Positions 8,823 to 18,856 of a DNA stretch of 64,000 nucleotides are shown in pieces. The DNA is from Kribbella sp. VKM Ac-2568. Lineage in GTDB: Bacteria; Actinomycetota; Actinomycetes; Propionibacteriales; Kribbellaceae. The position numbers were made by a program, and so were the translations under genes. Location of the stretch: positions 1 through 64,000 of the forward strand of contig NZ_SLVF01000002.1 in the NCBI RefSeq assembly GCF_004345365.1. The letters run 5' to 3'. Numbering within the stretch: position 1 is the stretch's first letter; each line of letters opens with the position of its first letter. The notes under the pieces were generated by a model, which did not search any database, had not been told where the DNA came from, and saw only the letters and a program-made list of their open reading frames with translations.

Positions 8823-9659
8823 GTGACCAACCAGCCGACCCAGGAGCCGACCAGCGAGCCGATCGACGGACCCACGCCGTACGACGAACTGAACCGGCTG
8901 CTGGTGGAACTCACCGGAACCGCCCGGGAGATCCTCGGCGACAACTTCGCCGGGGCCTATCTGCAGGGCTCGTTCGCGCTCGGTGATGCCGATCTGCAGA
9001 GCGACTGCGACTTCCTGATCCCCGTGCATCGCCCGATCTCGGCGGACCAGGAGGCGGCTCTGCGCGCACTGCACGACGAGATCCCCACCAGGGAAGGCTT
9101 CTGGACACAGCATCTGGAGGGCTCGTACCCCGTGCTCGGCGAGCTGCGCACACTCGACGGGCTCGGGCGCGACTGGCTGTACATCGACCACGGCTGGCGG
9201 CAGATGCAGTGGTCGACCCACTGCAACACCGAGGTCGTCCGCTGGACCCTGCGCGAGTACGGCGTGACGCTGGCCGGGCCGGATCCGCGGAAACTGGTCG
9301 AGGTGGTGCCCGCCGAAGCCCTGCGCGAGCGGATGCGCGCCGACATCCCGCGGTTGCTCACGGACCTGGCGACCTGGATCTCCATCGAGATGGCCTGGGG
9401 GCAGCGGTACGCGGTGACGACGCTGTGCCGGATGCTCTACACGCTCGACACCGGCCGGGTGTGCTCGAAGAAGGCCGCGCTGCGCTGGGCCGCCGACGCC
9501 CTCGATCCCCGCTGGTCCGGGTTGTGCCTGCGGACGCTGGAAGGCCGCGCCCTCGGGTTCGATCCCGAGGACGCGGCCGAGCCGGCGGCCGTCGCCGAGA
9601 CGATCGCCCTCGCGGAGTACGCGACGGCGATCGCCCGGCGGTCCGCGGGAGGGCGCTAG
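8823..9659 (+). CDS. Aminoglycoside adenylyltransferase-like nucleotidyltransferase (DUF4111)
   Basis: The 278-residue protein has the nucleotidyltransferase signature Gly49-Ser50 with Asp61 and Asp63 (GSFALGDADLQSDCDFLI). The C-terminal domain matches the DUF4111 part of ANT(3'')-type enzymes (CRMLYTLDTG, CSKKAALRWA). Enzymes of this fold transfer AMP to aminoglycosides, but many chromosomal members have unknown substrates, so resistance should not be assumed. The start is taken as GTG at 8823, which has only a weak ribosome site; longer in-frame upstream sequence is antisense to the peptidase gene and looks non-coding. Its stop overlaps the stop of the convergent permease gene by 4 bp. Confidence 0.8.
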   Translation: MTNQPTQEPTSEPIDGPTPYDELNRLLVELTGTAREILGDNFAGAYLQGSFALGDADLQSDCDFLIPVHRPISADQEAALRALHDEIPTREGFWTQHLEGSYPVLGELRTLDGLGRDWLYIDHGWRQMQWSTHCNTEVVRWTLREYGVTLAGPDPRKLVEVVPAEALRERMRADIPRLLTDLATWISIEMAWGQRYAVTTLCRMLYTLDTGRVCSKKAALRWAADALDPRWSGLCLRTLEGRALGFDPEDAAEPAAVAETIALAEYATAIARRSAGGR

Positions 9660-11137
9660 GCCCTGGTGCTCTCGCCGGTGCGTTCCGTCTCGCCCACCCG
9701 GCTCTTCCGATTGCCGTAGAGCGCGTAGACGATGAAGCCGAGCACCATCCAGATCGCGAACCGCAGCCAGGTCTCGATCGACAGGTTCAGCATCAGGTAG
9801 ACGCAGATCACCGCGGACAGGATCGGGATCACCGGGTTGCCCGGCACCGTGAACGACCGCTGGATGTCCGGCCGGCGCTTGCGCAGCAGCGGCACCGCGA
9901 TCGACACCAGGGTGAACGCGGCCAGCGTGCCGATGTTCACCATCTCCTCGAGCTTGCCGATCGGGGTCAGCCCGGCGACGATCGCCACCACCAGCCCGAT
10001 ACCGAGGGTCAGCCGGTACGGCGTACCGAACTTCGGGTGCGTCTTGCCGAGCTTGGACGGCATCAGGTGGTCGCGGCTCATCGCGAAGACGACGCGCGCG
10101 GCGCCGATCATCAAGGTGAGCACCACCGTGGTCAGACCCGCCACGGCACCCGCCGAGATCAGCGTCGCGAAGCCCGGCCTGCCGACCGAGCGGAACGCCT
10201 CCGCCAGCGCGGCCTCGCTGCTGATGTCCTTGTAGTTGACCATGCCGGTGATCACGATGCAGACCAGCACATACAGCACGGTGCAGATCGCCAGCGAGCC
10301 GAGGATGCCGCGCGGCAGGTCGCGCTGCGGGTTCTTGGCCTCCTCGGCCGTGGTCGCGACCACGTCGAACCCGATGAACGCGAAGAACACCAGCGAGGCG
10401 CCCGAGACCAGGCCCATCAGACCGAAGGTCGACGGGGTGAACCCGAACATCGCCTGGAACAACGGCGTCGTGATGGTGACGTCGCCGCTCTCGGCCGGCA
10501 CGCTCGGCGGAATGAACGGGGTGAGGTTCTCCCCCTTGACGTAGAACAGGCCGGCGACGATCACGAAGAGCACCACGAACAACTTGACCGCGACCAGCAC
10601 CAGGTTGACCCGCAGCGACTCCTTGATGCCGATCGTGGCCAGGATCGTCAGCACGATGATCAGCAGCATCGCCAGCACGTTGACGTTACTGTCCGGGCCG
10701 ATCGAGTCCGGCCAGCCGAGACCGATCTCCTCCAGGAACAACGCCGCGTAGGTGGACCAGCCCTGCGCCACCACGCTTGCCCCGAGCATCAGCTCGAGCA
10801 GCAGGTCCCAGCCGATGATCCAGGCGAAGATCTCACCGAGGGAGAAGTAGGAGAACGTGTACGCCGAACCGGAGACCGGCACGGTCGAGGAGAACTCGGC
10901 GTAGCAGAGCGCGGCCAGTCCGCAGCAGATCGCGGCGAGCACGAACGACAGCGCGATGCTCGGGCCGGCGTAGGCCTGGGCCGCCCGGCCGGTCAGCGTG
11001 AAGATGCCGGCGCCGATGATGACGCCGATGCCGAAAACCGTCAGATCGAGGGCGGTCAGCCGCTTCTTGAGCTGGTACTCCGGTTCGTCGGTGTCCGCGA
11101 TCGACTGCTCGATCGTCTTCTTCCGCAACAGACTCAT
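9656..11137 (-). CDS. APC-family amino acid permease (cationic amino acid transporter type)
   Basis: This is a 493-residue integral membrane protein with about 12 hydrophobic segments. The first segment has the APC signature GIGVIIGAGIFTLTG, and FIGFDVVATTAEEAKNPQRD (about 255-275) is typical of the CAT group. It probably imports amino acids by proton symport; the substrate is not evident. The ATG at 11137 has GAGGAGG 7 bp upstream, better than a GTG two codons earlier, which would be only 1 bp from that site. It follows peptidase paralogue 2 by 72 bp on the same strand. Confidence 0.9.
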   Translation of the reverse strand: MSLLRKKTIEQSIADTDEPEYQLKKRLTALDLTVFGIGVIIGAGIFTLTGRAAQAYAGPSIALSFVLAAICCGLAALCYAEFSSTVPVSGSAYTFSYFSLGEIFAWIIGWDLLLELMLGASVVAQGWSTYAALFLEEIGLGWPDSIGPDSNVNVLAMLLIIVLTILATIGIKESLRVNLVLVAVKLFVVLFVIVAGLFYVKGENLTPFIPPSVPAESGDVTITTPLFQAMFGFTPSTFGLMGLVSGASLVFFAFIGFDVVATTAEEAKNPQRDLPRGILGSLAICTVLYVLVCIVITGMVNYKDISSEAALAEAFRSVGRPGFATLISAGAVAGLTTVVLTLMIGAARVVFAMSRDHLMPSKLGKTHPKFGTPYRLTLGIGLVVAIVAGLTPIGKLEEMVNIGTLAAFTLVSIAVPLLRKRRPDIQRSFTVPGNPVIPILSAVICVYLMLNLSIETWLRFAIWMVLGFIVYALYGNRKSRVGETERTGESTRA

Positions 11138-11209
11138 CTGCACGCCTCCTCGAACTCGGACGGATCTAACCGAGCCTGCCCCTCTGACAGGGCGAGGTCA
11201 AACCGCCAC

Positions 11210-12589
11210 TCAGCGTTGCGGTTCGTACTCCTTGAGATACATCCACAGCGACGCCTCGTTGAAACCGGTCCGGGTCAGCAGGATCCGGTCCCGGGACGCC
11301 TGGTCGGTGCCGTGCCGGGCGAGGTCCTCGTACAACTCCTCGACCGCGGGCAGTCCCAGCCGGCTGACCAGGAAGCGAACGGCCAGCCAGCTCACGCCGT
11401 ACACGTCGGCGGTGTTCTGGTAGAAGCCGGCGTCCGACGGCAGCGCCAGCAACGCCGGCAGCGCGTCGTCGATGATCTCCTGCTCCCACTTGCCGACCTC
11501 GCCGGGCCCGCTGATCGCCTCGATCCCCCGCCAGGACACGTACTCCGCGGCGCCCTCCGCCAGCCAGAGCGGCTCGTACCCGCCGAGGTCCGCCGTGGCC
11601 ACGTGGGTGATCTCGTGCGACAGCAGGATCTCGTCGACCCGGTCGCGCTCCTTGGGGTTGATCACGATGTATGCGCCGGCCACGGTGCCGTCGGCGGTGT
11701 CCTGGCCCGGCAGCGAGGAGAAGGTCGATCCGGCGCTCGCCGCCGACTCCACGTCCTCGTCGCTGAACCGGGCGTCGCGCACCTCGGTCTCGTCGAGCGC
11801 GGCGATCAGGACCGAACCCCGCCAGCGCCGCGGCCAGTACGCGGAGACCTCGGTGAGCGCTTCGGTGGCCTCGGCAACGATCGTCCGGCCGCGCTGGGTG
11901 TCACCCTTCTCGACCAGCACGAGCACCCGCGGGCCGCGGTGCACCTCGATCCGGCCGAGATCCCAGGCCTCCTGGTGAGCGCCGGGGCCGAGGTCCTTGT
12001 CGAGGTCGTCGTCATCGGCCAGGATCCACCGGCCGCCGCGGCTGACGTAGGTGTAGCCGAGCTCGGTGGTCACCGGGGTCAGGTCGACGTTGGTGATCTG
12101 GTAGCGCATCAGCACCCGGACCAGGTACGTCGAGGGGCCGTGCTCGCGCGCCGCGGCGGCGTCGAACCGCTCCTCGGCCTGGCTGTAGCCGATCTCCTGG
12201 AAGCCGATCTCGACCAGGTTCGCGAACAGCACCTTCTGGGCCTGCCGCAGTTTCGCGTTCGCCGGGTCGACGTCCTGCAGGAACAACCGCTCGTCGACGG
12301 TCCGGACCGCCTTGGCGCGGCGCAGCAGGATGGTGTCGATGGCGACCCGCCGGGCTGCGATCGCGGCGGCAGTCTTCGAGGGCGGCTTGGTGCCCTGGTT
12401 CGGCCGGGTGGTCGGCGGAGTGACGGTTGCCGTGGGCCGGCTGCGGGCATCATCCTGCCTCTGCTCGACCGCGTAGGCGACACCACCGGTCACCAAGGCC
12501 ACGGCAACAACCAGGCCCAGCCAGCGGCGGGGCCCGTGGGGCGGGGCGCCAGCGCCGGGCGGGGCGGCGCTGGGTGGTGTCACACTCAC
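11210..12589 (-). CDS. Membrane-anchored gluzincin-type metallopeptidase (peptidase MA-like), paralogue 2
   Basis: The 459-residue protein has a basic N-terminus, one hydrophobic segment (about 23-41) and a Pro/Thr-rich stretch (50-70), then the ectodomain shared with its neighbours. The zinc motif is HEITH at 325-329 and the likely third ligand is Glu345 (LAEGAAEYVS). The region around 115-190 (QKVLFANL, YTYVSRGGRWIL) matches the other two paralogues. The start is GTG at 12589 with GGAGG 12 bp upstream. It is preceded by paralogue 3 with a 103-bp gap and may share its transcript. Confidence 0.82.
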   Translation of the reverse strand: MSVTPPSAAPPGAGAPPHGPRRWLGLVVAVALVTGGVAYAVEQRQDDARSRPTATVTPPTTRPNQGTKPPSKTAAAIAARRVAIDTILLRRAKAVRTVDERLFLQDVDPANAKLRQAQKVLFANLVEIGFQEIGYSQAEERFDAAAAREHGPSTYLVRVLMRYQITNVDLTPVTTELGYTYVSRGGRWILADDDDLDKDLGPGAHQEAWDLGRIEVHRGPRVLVLVEKGDTQRGRTIVAEATEALTEVSAYWPRRWRGSVLIAALDETEVRDARFSDEDVESAASAGSTFSSLPGQDTADGTVAGAYIVINPKERDRVDEILLSHEITHVATADLGGYEPLWLAEGAAEYVSWRGIEAISGPGEVGKWEQEIIDDALPALLALPSDAGFYQNTADVYGVSWLAVRFLVSRLGLPAVEELYEDLARHGTDQASRDRILLTRTGFNEASLWMYLKEYEPQR

Positions 12590-12692
12590 GTCGGGTCGAT
12601 TCCTCCGGTCCGCCCGTCTGTCACAGCCCGGCTACCCTACTCGCTTATGTGAGATCCACCACCGACACGCCGGGTACACAAGAATGCCCCGG

Positions 12693-14063
12693 TCAGGCCG
12701 CTTCTGCCCTGAGGGCCTGGAAAAGGGTTGCTTCGGTGATTCCGACATGTTCCAGCATGATCCTGTTGCGCTCCGCCTGGGTAGAGCCCAGCGCGGCCAT
12801 CTCCTGGTAGAGGGTGCCGACCTCCGTTCCGCCGTACTTCGTGAACAGGTAGTCCACGGCGAGCCAGGACAACGGGTACGAGCTGGTCGAGTTCTGGAAG
12901 AAGAGGTTGTCGACGGGCAGCGACTTCGCCTTCGCCAGGTACTTGGTCCGGACCTCCCGGCGGTAGTTGTCCAGCGCCAGGTTCGTCGCGCCGTCCATCG
13001 GCAGGAACTCGACGTACGTCGCCGCCCCCTCGACCAGCCACCGCGGCGCATACGGCCCGTACGGCGCGGTCGCGACGTGGGTGAACTCGTGCGCCAGGGT
13101 GCGGGCGTCCACCCTGGACCGGTTGCGCGGGTTGATCACCACGTAGGAGTCGGCCCGCTCCCCCATCCCGCTGACCTCTCCCGGCAAGGTCCGGTAGACC
13201 CAGGTCGCCATCGCCAGCGCGTCCTCGGCGTTCTTCGGCAGGGTGTAGTCGGCACCGCGGACCACCTTGTCGTCGAGCGCGATCACCACGCCCGAGCCGG
13301 TCCAGCCGCTCGGCCAGCTCTTGCTGACCGCCTTCACCGCGCTTCCGGCCTTCGCGAGCAGGCTGTCCGCGAGCCTGGTCTGGCCGCGTTCGACCACGAC
13401 GAGCACCCTTGGGGCGCGTTTGACCAGGACCTCCCCGATGTCCCAGGCCTCCTGGTGCGACCCGCGCGGCAGCAGATGGTCCAGGTCCGTGTCGGACACC
13501 AGCATCCAGCCGCCGTTCGGCTTCTCGGTGAAGGTGTAGCCGAGCATCGTCCGGACGGGCTGCGGGTCGATGCCCTTGATCTGGTACGCCATCGCCACCG
13601 CGACCAGATACGTCGACGGGCCGTACTTGTCGACCAGCGTCTGGTCGAACTGCTCGCGCAACTGCTCGTACCGCAGGCTCGCGAAACCGAACTGCCTCAG
13701 ATTGCTGAAGAGCAGTTTCTGCCGGGCGACCAGGCTCTTGTTACCGGGGTCGACGTTGGCGAGGAACCCGGCCGGCTTGTTCAGCCGGACAGCCTCGGCA
13801 CGAGCGGCGAGCACCTTCTCCACCCCTGCGGAGCGCGCGGCCAGGTCGAGGCTCGCAGTACTGCCGGGTCCGCTGGCTATCGCTTTGTCGGGGCGGTCAG
13901 AGGAGCCGGAAAGGTGCAGGGCCAGCCCACCTGCGGTGGCACCCGCAACAAGGACCAGCGACAGGAGCAGCGGCCAGAGGCGCCGTCGCCGCGGAGCCGC
14001 GGAGTGACGCGCCCGGCCGGGCTCAGGCGCTGCCCGGCCTGCCGCTCGCGGTGTCTGGCTCAC
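12693..14063 (-). CDS. Membrane-anchored gluzincin-type metallopeptidase (peptidase MA-like), paralogue 3
   Basis: The 456-residue protein has a strongly basic N-terminus (RRRR at 25-28), one transmembrane segment (about 30-50), and the shared ectodomain. HEFTH lies at 325-329 with Glu345 in [10 protein letters not shown]; the second acidic residue found in the other two copies (Glu four residues later) is Thr here. The GTG start at 14063 lies 41 bp inside the 3' end of dxs, so translation may be coupled to it. No other start keeps the membrane anchor. Substrate unknown. Confidence 0.82.
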   Translation of the reverse strand: MSQTPRAAGRAAPEPGRARHSAAPRRRRLWPLLLSLVLVAGATAGGLALHLSGSSDRPDKAIASGPGSTASLDLAARSAGVEKVLAARAEAVRLNKPAGFLANVDPGNKSLVARQKLLFSNLRQFGFASLRYEQLREQFDQTLVDKYGPSTYLVAVAMAYQIKGIDPQPVRTMLGYTFTEKPNGGWMLVSDTDLDHLLPRGSHQEAWDIGEVLVKRAPRVLVVVERGQTRLADSLLAKAGSAVKAVSKSWPSGWTGSGVVIALDDKVVRGADYTLPKNAEDALAMATWVYRTLPGEVSGMGERADSYVVINPRNRSRVDARTLAHEFTHVATAPYGPYAPRWLVEGAATYVEFLPMDGATNLALDNYRREVRTKYLAKAKSLPVDNLFFQNSTSSYPLSWLAVDYLFTKYGGTEVGTLYQEMAALGSTQAERNRIMLEHVGITEATLFQALRAEAA

Positions 14064-15936
14064 TGGTGATCGCGTCCCCCTGATGCTTGGCGATCATCTC
14101 TATCACGTCCCGAGCCAGGCCCTGGCCCGTCAACCCGATGGCGGTCAGCACCGCGTCGCGCTTGGCGTGGTCGAGGAATTGCTGCGGGATCCCGAAGTCC
14201 CGGACCGGCGTGGTGACACCCGCGTCGCGCAGCGCCTGGCAGATCGCCGAGCCGCAGCCGCCGGCCCGGCCGTTGTCCTCGATCGTGACGACGTACTTGT
14301 GCTTGCCGGCCAGTTCGACCAGCTTCGGATCGACCGGCTTCACCCAGCGCGGGTCGACGACCGTGACGCCGAATCCCTGGTCCTGGAGCCGGGTGGCCAC
14401 GTCCACCGCGGTGGCGGCCATCGAGCCGATCCCGACCAGCAGGACGTCGGCACCGGCGGTGACGCTCGTGCCGGTCTTCACGAGTACGTCGCAGTCCCCG
14501 ACACGGTCGATCGCCTCGATGTCGGGGAACACCTCGCCCTTGGCGTACCGCAGTACGGTCGGGGCGTCCTCGACCTCGATCGCCTCGTTCAGCAGCTCCC
14601 GCAGCCGGGAGCCGTCGCGCGGCGCGGCCAGCCGGAGGCCGGGGACCAGCTGCAGCAGGGACATGTCCCACATGCCGTTGTGGCTGGCTCCGTCGTCACC
14701 GGTGACCCCGGCGCGATCGAGCACGAAGGTGACACCGCACTTGTGCAGCGCGACGTCCAGCAGCAACTGGTCGAAGGCGCGGTTCAGGAAGGTCGCGTAC
14801 AGCCCGACGACCGGGTGCAGACCGCCCATCGCGAGACCCGCGGCGCTGGTGACGGCGTGCTGCTCGGCGATGCCGACGTCGAAGATGCGGTCCGGGAACT
14901 CCTGGGCGAACGGCGCGAGCCCGGTCGGGTGCAGCATCGCCGCGGTGATCGCGACCACGTCCGGCCGCCGGTGCCCGATCTCGACGAGCTCGTCGGCGAA
15001 GACCTCGGTCCACCCGCGCGGCTTGTTCTTCGGCCGGACCTGGTGGAAGTTGTCCTCCTCGTCCTGCTCGGCCGCCGCGTACCCGAAGCCCTTCTGGGTC
15101 ACCGCGTGCACGATCACCGGGCCGCCGAACGCCTTCGCCTTGGTGAGCGCGTCCTCCATCGCCTGCCGATCGTGGCCGTCGACCGGCCCGACGTACTTCA
15201 GGCCGAGGTCCTCGAACATGCCCTGCGGGGCGAGCATGTCCTTCAGCCCCTTCTTCACCCCGTGGAGCACCTCGTACATCGGCGGGCCGACGTACGGCGT
15301 GCGGCCGAGGTTCTTCTTGATCAGGTCGAGGATCTTCTCGTACCGCGGGTTGGTGCGCAGGCTGGTCAGGTGGGTCGCGAGGCCGCCGACGGTCGGGCTG
15401 TACGAGCGCCCGTTGTCGTTCACGATGATGACCAGCTTCAGGTCCTTCGCGGCGGCGATGTTGTTCAGCGCCTCCCAGGCCATCCCGCCGGTGAGACCGC
15501 CGTCGCCGATCAGCGCGACGACGTGCCGGTCCTCACCGCGCAGCCTGTACGCCTTGGCCAGGCCGTCGGCGTACGACAGAGAGGTCGAGGCGTGGCTGTT
15601 CTCCACCACGTCGTGCTCGGACTCGGCCTGGCTCGGGTAGCCGGACAGGCCGCCCTGCTGGCGGAGCGAGTCGAACTGCGGCGCGCGGCCGGTGAGCAGC
15701 TTGTGCACGTAGGTCTGGTGACCGGTGTCGTAGACCAGCCGGTCACGCGGGGAGTCGAACACCCGGTGCATCGCCAGGGTGATCTCGACCATGCCCAGGT
15801 TCGGGCCCAGGTGGCCGCCGGTCCGCGAGACCGTCTCCACCAACACGTCACGGATCTCCGTGGCCAGCTCACGGAGCTGATGATCGGTCATCCCCCTGAG
15901 GTCCGCTGGTCCTCCGACCGCCTCCAGCACGCCCAT
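14023..15936 (-). CDS. dxs: 1-deoxy-D-xylulose-5-phosphate synthase
   Basis: Dxs condenses pyruvate with glyceraldehyde 3-phosphate using thiamine diphosphate, the first step of the MEP isoprenoid pathway. The 637-residue length is normal. The TPP-binding stretch begins GDGGLTGG at 144-151 and ends VNDN at 172-175; the N-terminal HLGPNLG (42-48) and the [10 protein letters not shown] stretch with the catalytic glutamate are intact, as is the C-terminal transketolase domain. The ATG at 15936 has GGAGGAG 4 bp upstream. It is divergent from a DUF402 gene and its end overlaps the third peptidase gene. Confidence 0.96.
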   Translation of the reverse strand: MGVLEAVGGPADLRGMTDHQLRELATEIRDVLVETVSRTGGHLGPNLGMVEITLAMHRVFDSPRDRLVYDTGHQTYVHKLLTGRAPQFDSLRQQGGLSGYPSQAESEHDVVENSHASTSLSYADGLAKAYRLRGEDRHVVALIGDGGLTGGMAWEALNNIAAAKDLKLVIIVNDNGRSYSPTVGGLATHLTSLRTNPRYEKILDLIKKNLGRTPYVGPPMYEVLHGVKKGLKDMLAPQGMFEDLGLKYVGPVDGHDRQAMEDALTKAKAFGGPVIVHAVTQKGFGYAAAEQDEEDNFHQVRPKNKPRGWTEVFADELVEIGHRRPDVVAITAAMLHPTGLAPFAQEFPDRIFDVGIAEQHAVTSAAGLAMGGLHPVVGLYATFLNRAFDQLLLDVALHKCGVTFVLDRAGVTGDDGASHNGMWDMSLLQLVPGLRLAAPRDGSRLRELLNEAIEVEDAPTVLRYAKGEVFPDIEAIDRVGDCDVLVKTGTSVTAGADVLLVGIGSMAATAVDVATRLQDQGFGVTVVDPRWVKPVDPKLVELAGKHKYVVTIEDNGRAGGCGSAICQALRDAGVTTPVRDFGIPQQFLDHAKRDAVLTAIGLTGQGLARDVIEMIAKHQGDAITSEPDTASGRPGSA

Positions 15937-16127
15937 CGAGCTCCTCCGCAGGTTGTCCTCGAATGCTTGAGTCTATGCACCTCCCCGTCCGTTTCCGAAC
16001 GTGACCTGGCTCTCGGACGAATCTCACACTCCGGGACACCCTCGCGTGGAGCCTCGTCGCTCGTGATGTCGGCCTCACCTACAGTGATCGACATGGAGCC
16101 AGACCGGGGCCGGTGGGGTGGGCAAGC

Positions 16128-16640
16128 ATGGAGATGGTGAGGACACTGTTCTGCAAGTACGACGGGCGCCCGCACCGGCTGCTGGAATCGATCAAGCTCG
16201 GCGAGGACGAGCACGGCCTCTGGGTCGGCTCGGTCCCCGGCTCCCGCGGCCAGCGCGCCGACGGCAGCTGGGTCTCCATCGACCACCACCGGGTTCGCCT
16301 CTACCCCCGCGGCGAATGGTGGAGCGCCCTCTTCAACGACGCTCCCCACCCGACCGAGGTGTACTGCGACATCACCATGCCCGCCGAGTTCGGCGTCGAC
16401 TCGGTGACCACCGTCGACCTGGACCTGGACATCCGCCGGTACCGCGACGGCCGGGTCGAGGTCATGGACGAGGACGAGTTCGAGTCCCACCAGCAGCTCT
16501 ACGCCTACCCACCCCAGGTGATCGCCGCGGCCCGCGCCTCCTGCGCCTGGGTGGTCGCCAACATAACCTCCACGGAACCCTTCATCACCACCTACAAGAC
16601 CTACCTTGAGAGGCTCCGCTCCCTGGCGCTCACTTCGTGA
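16128..16640 (+). CDS. DUF402 domain protein (NtdP-like phosphatase family), paralogue 1
   Basis: The 170-residue protein belongs to the DUF402 fold, whose studied members hydrolyse nucleoside di- and triphosphates with metal. The acidic core is present: WWSALFNDAPHPTEVYCDITMP (split as WWSALFNDAP and HPTEVYCDITMP) followed by VDLDLDIRRYRDG and DEDEFESH. The ATG at 16128 is chosen because it aligns with the start of the paralogue at 24082. The gene is divergent from dxs. The exact substrate is not predictable. Confidence 0.8.
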   Translation: MEMVRTLFCKYDGRPHRLLESIKLGEDEHGLWVGSVPGSRGQRADGSWVSIDHHRVRLYPRGEWWSALFNDAPHPTEVYCDITMPAEFGVDSVTTVDLDLDIRRYRDGRVEVMDEDEFESHQQLYAYPPQVIAAARASCAWVVANITSTEPFITTYKTYLERLRSLALTS

Positions 16641-16757
16641 GCTGCGGCCGCGATCTGCCGGACGAGGACAGCGGTCATGACTGCGGGTTGGCGCCCACCC
16701 GGTGGCACCATGAAGGCAGGCACGGGGCGGACCTGCTGAAGAGCTGAGGTGGCCGGA

Positions 16758-17729
16758 ATGACCGAGCCAGATGGGCACTCGATGACACTGGGGCAGACGG
16801 ACCTTCGTGTGTCGCGGCTCGGCATCGGGGCGATGGTCTGGGGTGACATGTCGACCGCACCGCGGTGGAATCCTGCTCGTAACGTCTACGGTCCGACCAG
16901 CACGGCCGAGGACCAACGAGCGGCGCTGGAGGTGAGCCTGGCCGCCGGCGTGAACTTCGTCGATACCGCGGCGATGTATGGCAAGGGGGCTTCCGAGCGC
17001 CGGGTGGGTGAGCTGACCACGGGGGAGGACGTGGTGGTGGCGACGAAGTTCCCGTTCGGATTCTTTTCCCGTGCCAGCAGCCTGCCGGCCATGCTGGAGG
17101 ACAGCCTCGCCCGGCTGCAGCGGACGCGGATCGACCTCTATCAGGTCCATTTCCCCTTCCGGTGGATGTCCATCCCGACGTTGATGAACCTGATGGCAGA
17201 CGCTGTCGAGGCGGGGAAGGTCCGCACCGTTGGTGTGAGCAACTACAGCGCCGAGCAGACGCGTACCGCGCACGCCGAACTCGCTCGGAGAGACTTGGTG
17301 CTCGCCTCCAACCAGGTGCAGTACTCGCTGCTGCACCGGGCCCCCGAGACTGACGGCGTACTCGGCGCGTGCCGGGAGTTGGGCATCACTCTCATCGCCT
17401 ACATGCCGCTGGCCTCGGGTGCGCTGACCGGCAAGTACTCGGCCGCCACCCGACCGGCCGGATGGCGGCGCTACAGCGGCGCATTCCGCGACAAGAACCT
17501 GGTGAATCTGAAGCGAGTGGCCGATCTGCTCGGCGAAATCGGTGGCCGCCACGACAGGAGTCCCAGCCAGGTCGCCCTGCGGTGGCTGATCCAGCAGGAC
17601 GGCGTGCTGCCCATTCCCGGCGCCAAGAACGCAACTCAGGCCGCCCAGAACGCCGGAGCACTCACCTTCACGCTGGACGACGAGGAAGTGGAAGCGCTCA
17701 GCCAAGCGACCATGGCGAACGGTCGGTGA
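16758..17729 (+). CDS. Aldo/keto reductase
   Basis: The 323-residue protein is an NADPH-dependent aldo/keto reductase with the usual tetrad: Asp69, Tyr74 (DTAAMYG), Lys97 (VATKFPF) and His131 (QVHFPF). GVSNYSAEQ and the C-terminal IPGAKNATQA cofactor loop are also typical. The ATG at 16758 has GAGG 8 bp upstream; a GTG nine bases earlier is less likely. The substrate is unknown. It ends 32 bp inside the convergent CapA-like gene. Confidence 0.92.
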   Translation: MTEPDGHSMTLGQTDLRVSRLGIGAMVWGDMSTAPRWNPARNVYGPTSTAEDQRAALEVSLAAGVNFVDTAAMYGKGASERRVGELTTGEDVVVATKFPFGFFSRASSLPAMLEDSLARLQRTRIDLYQVHFPFRWMSIPTLMNLMADAVEAGKVRTVGVSNYSAEQTRTAHAELARRDLVLASNQVQYSLLHRAPETDGVLGACRELGITLIAYMPLASGALTGKYSAATRPAGWRRYSGAFRDKNLVNLKRVADLLGEIGGRHDRSPSQVALRWLIQQDGVLPIPGAKNATQAAQNAGALTFTLDDEEVEALSQATMANGR

Positions 17730-18819
17730 GCTCGAGTAGCCCGATCGCGTCCAGCGCGATCCCTGTGCCGCGACCTAGCCGGTTGAGGGTCTGGCACATC
17801 CACAGGCAGTCCTTCGGCGCGGCAGTGCGCAGTCTTAGCTGGCGGGTCTGCATCAGAGCCATCCGCAGCGCGGTCAGCCGGCCGGTCTGGCGTTCGACCG
17901 TGGCGAAGTACAGCAGGCGCAGGTCGTCGCGGTACTGCTCGTAGCCGGCGATGCCTTCATAGTCGTCGATCAGGTCGCCGCAGCCGTAGAGCACGAGCCG
18001 GTCCCGATAGATCTCGATGGGCTGCGGATGGTGCGCGGAGTGTCCATGTACCAGGTCCACACCGCCGTCGACCAGCCGGTGAGCGAATCGGACCTGTCTG
18101 GGCGCGACGGCGTACGTCCAGTTGGGTCCCCAGTGGACCGAGGCGATGACAACGTCGCCGCGACGCTTCACCCGTGACACCTGCGCGGTGATCGCGGCCG
18201 CAGTGTCGTCGGACAGATCGGGAAGCAGGGAGATACCGGGACGGTTCGCACTCGCCGCCCAGCTCCTCGGTACGCCGCTCGACGTCGTGCCGAAGGAGAA
18301 CACGACGACCCGCCCACCATCGCCCGGCACTATCACGGGCTGGGCTGCCTCCTTCGCATCCCGACCCGCGCCCGCGACTGAGATCCTTGCCCGGCTCAAC
18401 ACGTCGAGCGTCTCCTCGAGTCCGCTGATACCGAAATCGAGGACGTGGTTGTTGGCGAGCGAGCAGACGTCCGGCCGGGCAGCAGACAGGGCGGGCAGGT
18501 TGTCAGGGCTCATCCGGTAGTGGACGCCCTTGCCGGTGGCGAAGTGCTCGCTCCGGGTGACACTGGTCTCCAGGTTCACCAGCCGTACATCGGGCCGCAA
18601 GCGGTCGAGGATCACCAAGGCGTCTCCCCACGGCCAGGAATAGCCGACGGGCCGCGGGATCGGACCGTTCACGGCCTCTGCCAGCTCGACGTAGGTGCGG
18701 GCGTCGCGGACGGAGCGCTCACACAACGTCGGGTCGCCCGGATATGGAAGGATCTGGTCGACCCCTCGGCCGAGCATCACATCGCCGCCCAGGAACAGCG
18801 TCACAGTGCCGTCGAGCAC
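17698..18819 (-). CDS. CapA family metallophosphatase-like protein
   Basis: The 373-residue protein has the CapA/PgsA metallophosphoesterase-like signatures: GDVMLGR at 12-18, NLETS at 82-86, ANNHVLDFG at 122-130, then HWGPNW, GHSAHHPQP and YGCGDLIDDYE. CapA proteins act in poly-gamma-glutamate export in Bacillus, but no capB, capC or capE gene is near, so the role here is open. No signal peptide or N-terminal anchor is seen, unlike the classic membrane-bound CapA. The start is GTG at 18819 after GAGAGG. Its 3' end overlaps the aldo/keto reductase gene. Confidence 0.88.
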   Translation of the reverse strand: MLDGTVTLFLGGDVMLGRGVDQILPYPGDPTLCERSVRDARTYVELAEAVNGPIPRPVGYSWPWGDALVILDRLRPDVRLVNLETSVTRSEHFATGKGVHYRMSPDNLPALSAARPDVCSLANNHVLDFGISGLEETLDVLSRARISVAGAGRDAKEAAQPVIVPGDGGRVVVFSFGTTSSGVPRSWAASANRPGISLLPDLSDDTAAAITAQVSRVKRRGDVVIASVHWGPNWTYAVAPRQVRFAHRLVDGGVDLVHGHSAHHPQPIEIYRDRLVLYGCGDLIDDYEGIAGYEQYRDDLRLLYFATVERQTGRLTALRMALMQTRQLRLRTAAPKDCLWMCQTLNRLGRGTGIALDAIGLLELTDRSPWSLG

Positions 18820-18856
18820 AGTTCCTCTCTAGAATCCACCGTGCTGTCGTCGGGGG

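Noticed and set aside
8823..9659. Call as an antibiotic-resistance gene
   Set aside because: The fold fits ANT-like enzymes, but chromosomal DUF4111 proteins often lack resistance activity, and no mobile context is present.
11174..11198. Weak hairpin after peptidase paralogue 2
   Set aside because: The CCCT/AGGG-type pairing is short and needs a bulge, so I do not list it as a terminator.
9209..12652. 1147-residue open frame on the plus strand
   Set aside because: It is antisense to the permease and a peptidase gene, is rich in Arg/His/Gly/Asp without any family motif, and is the usual shadow frame of GC-rich coding sequence.
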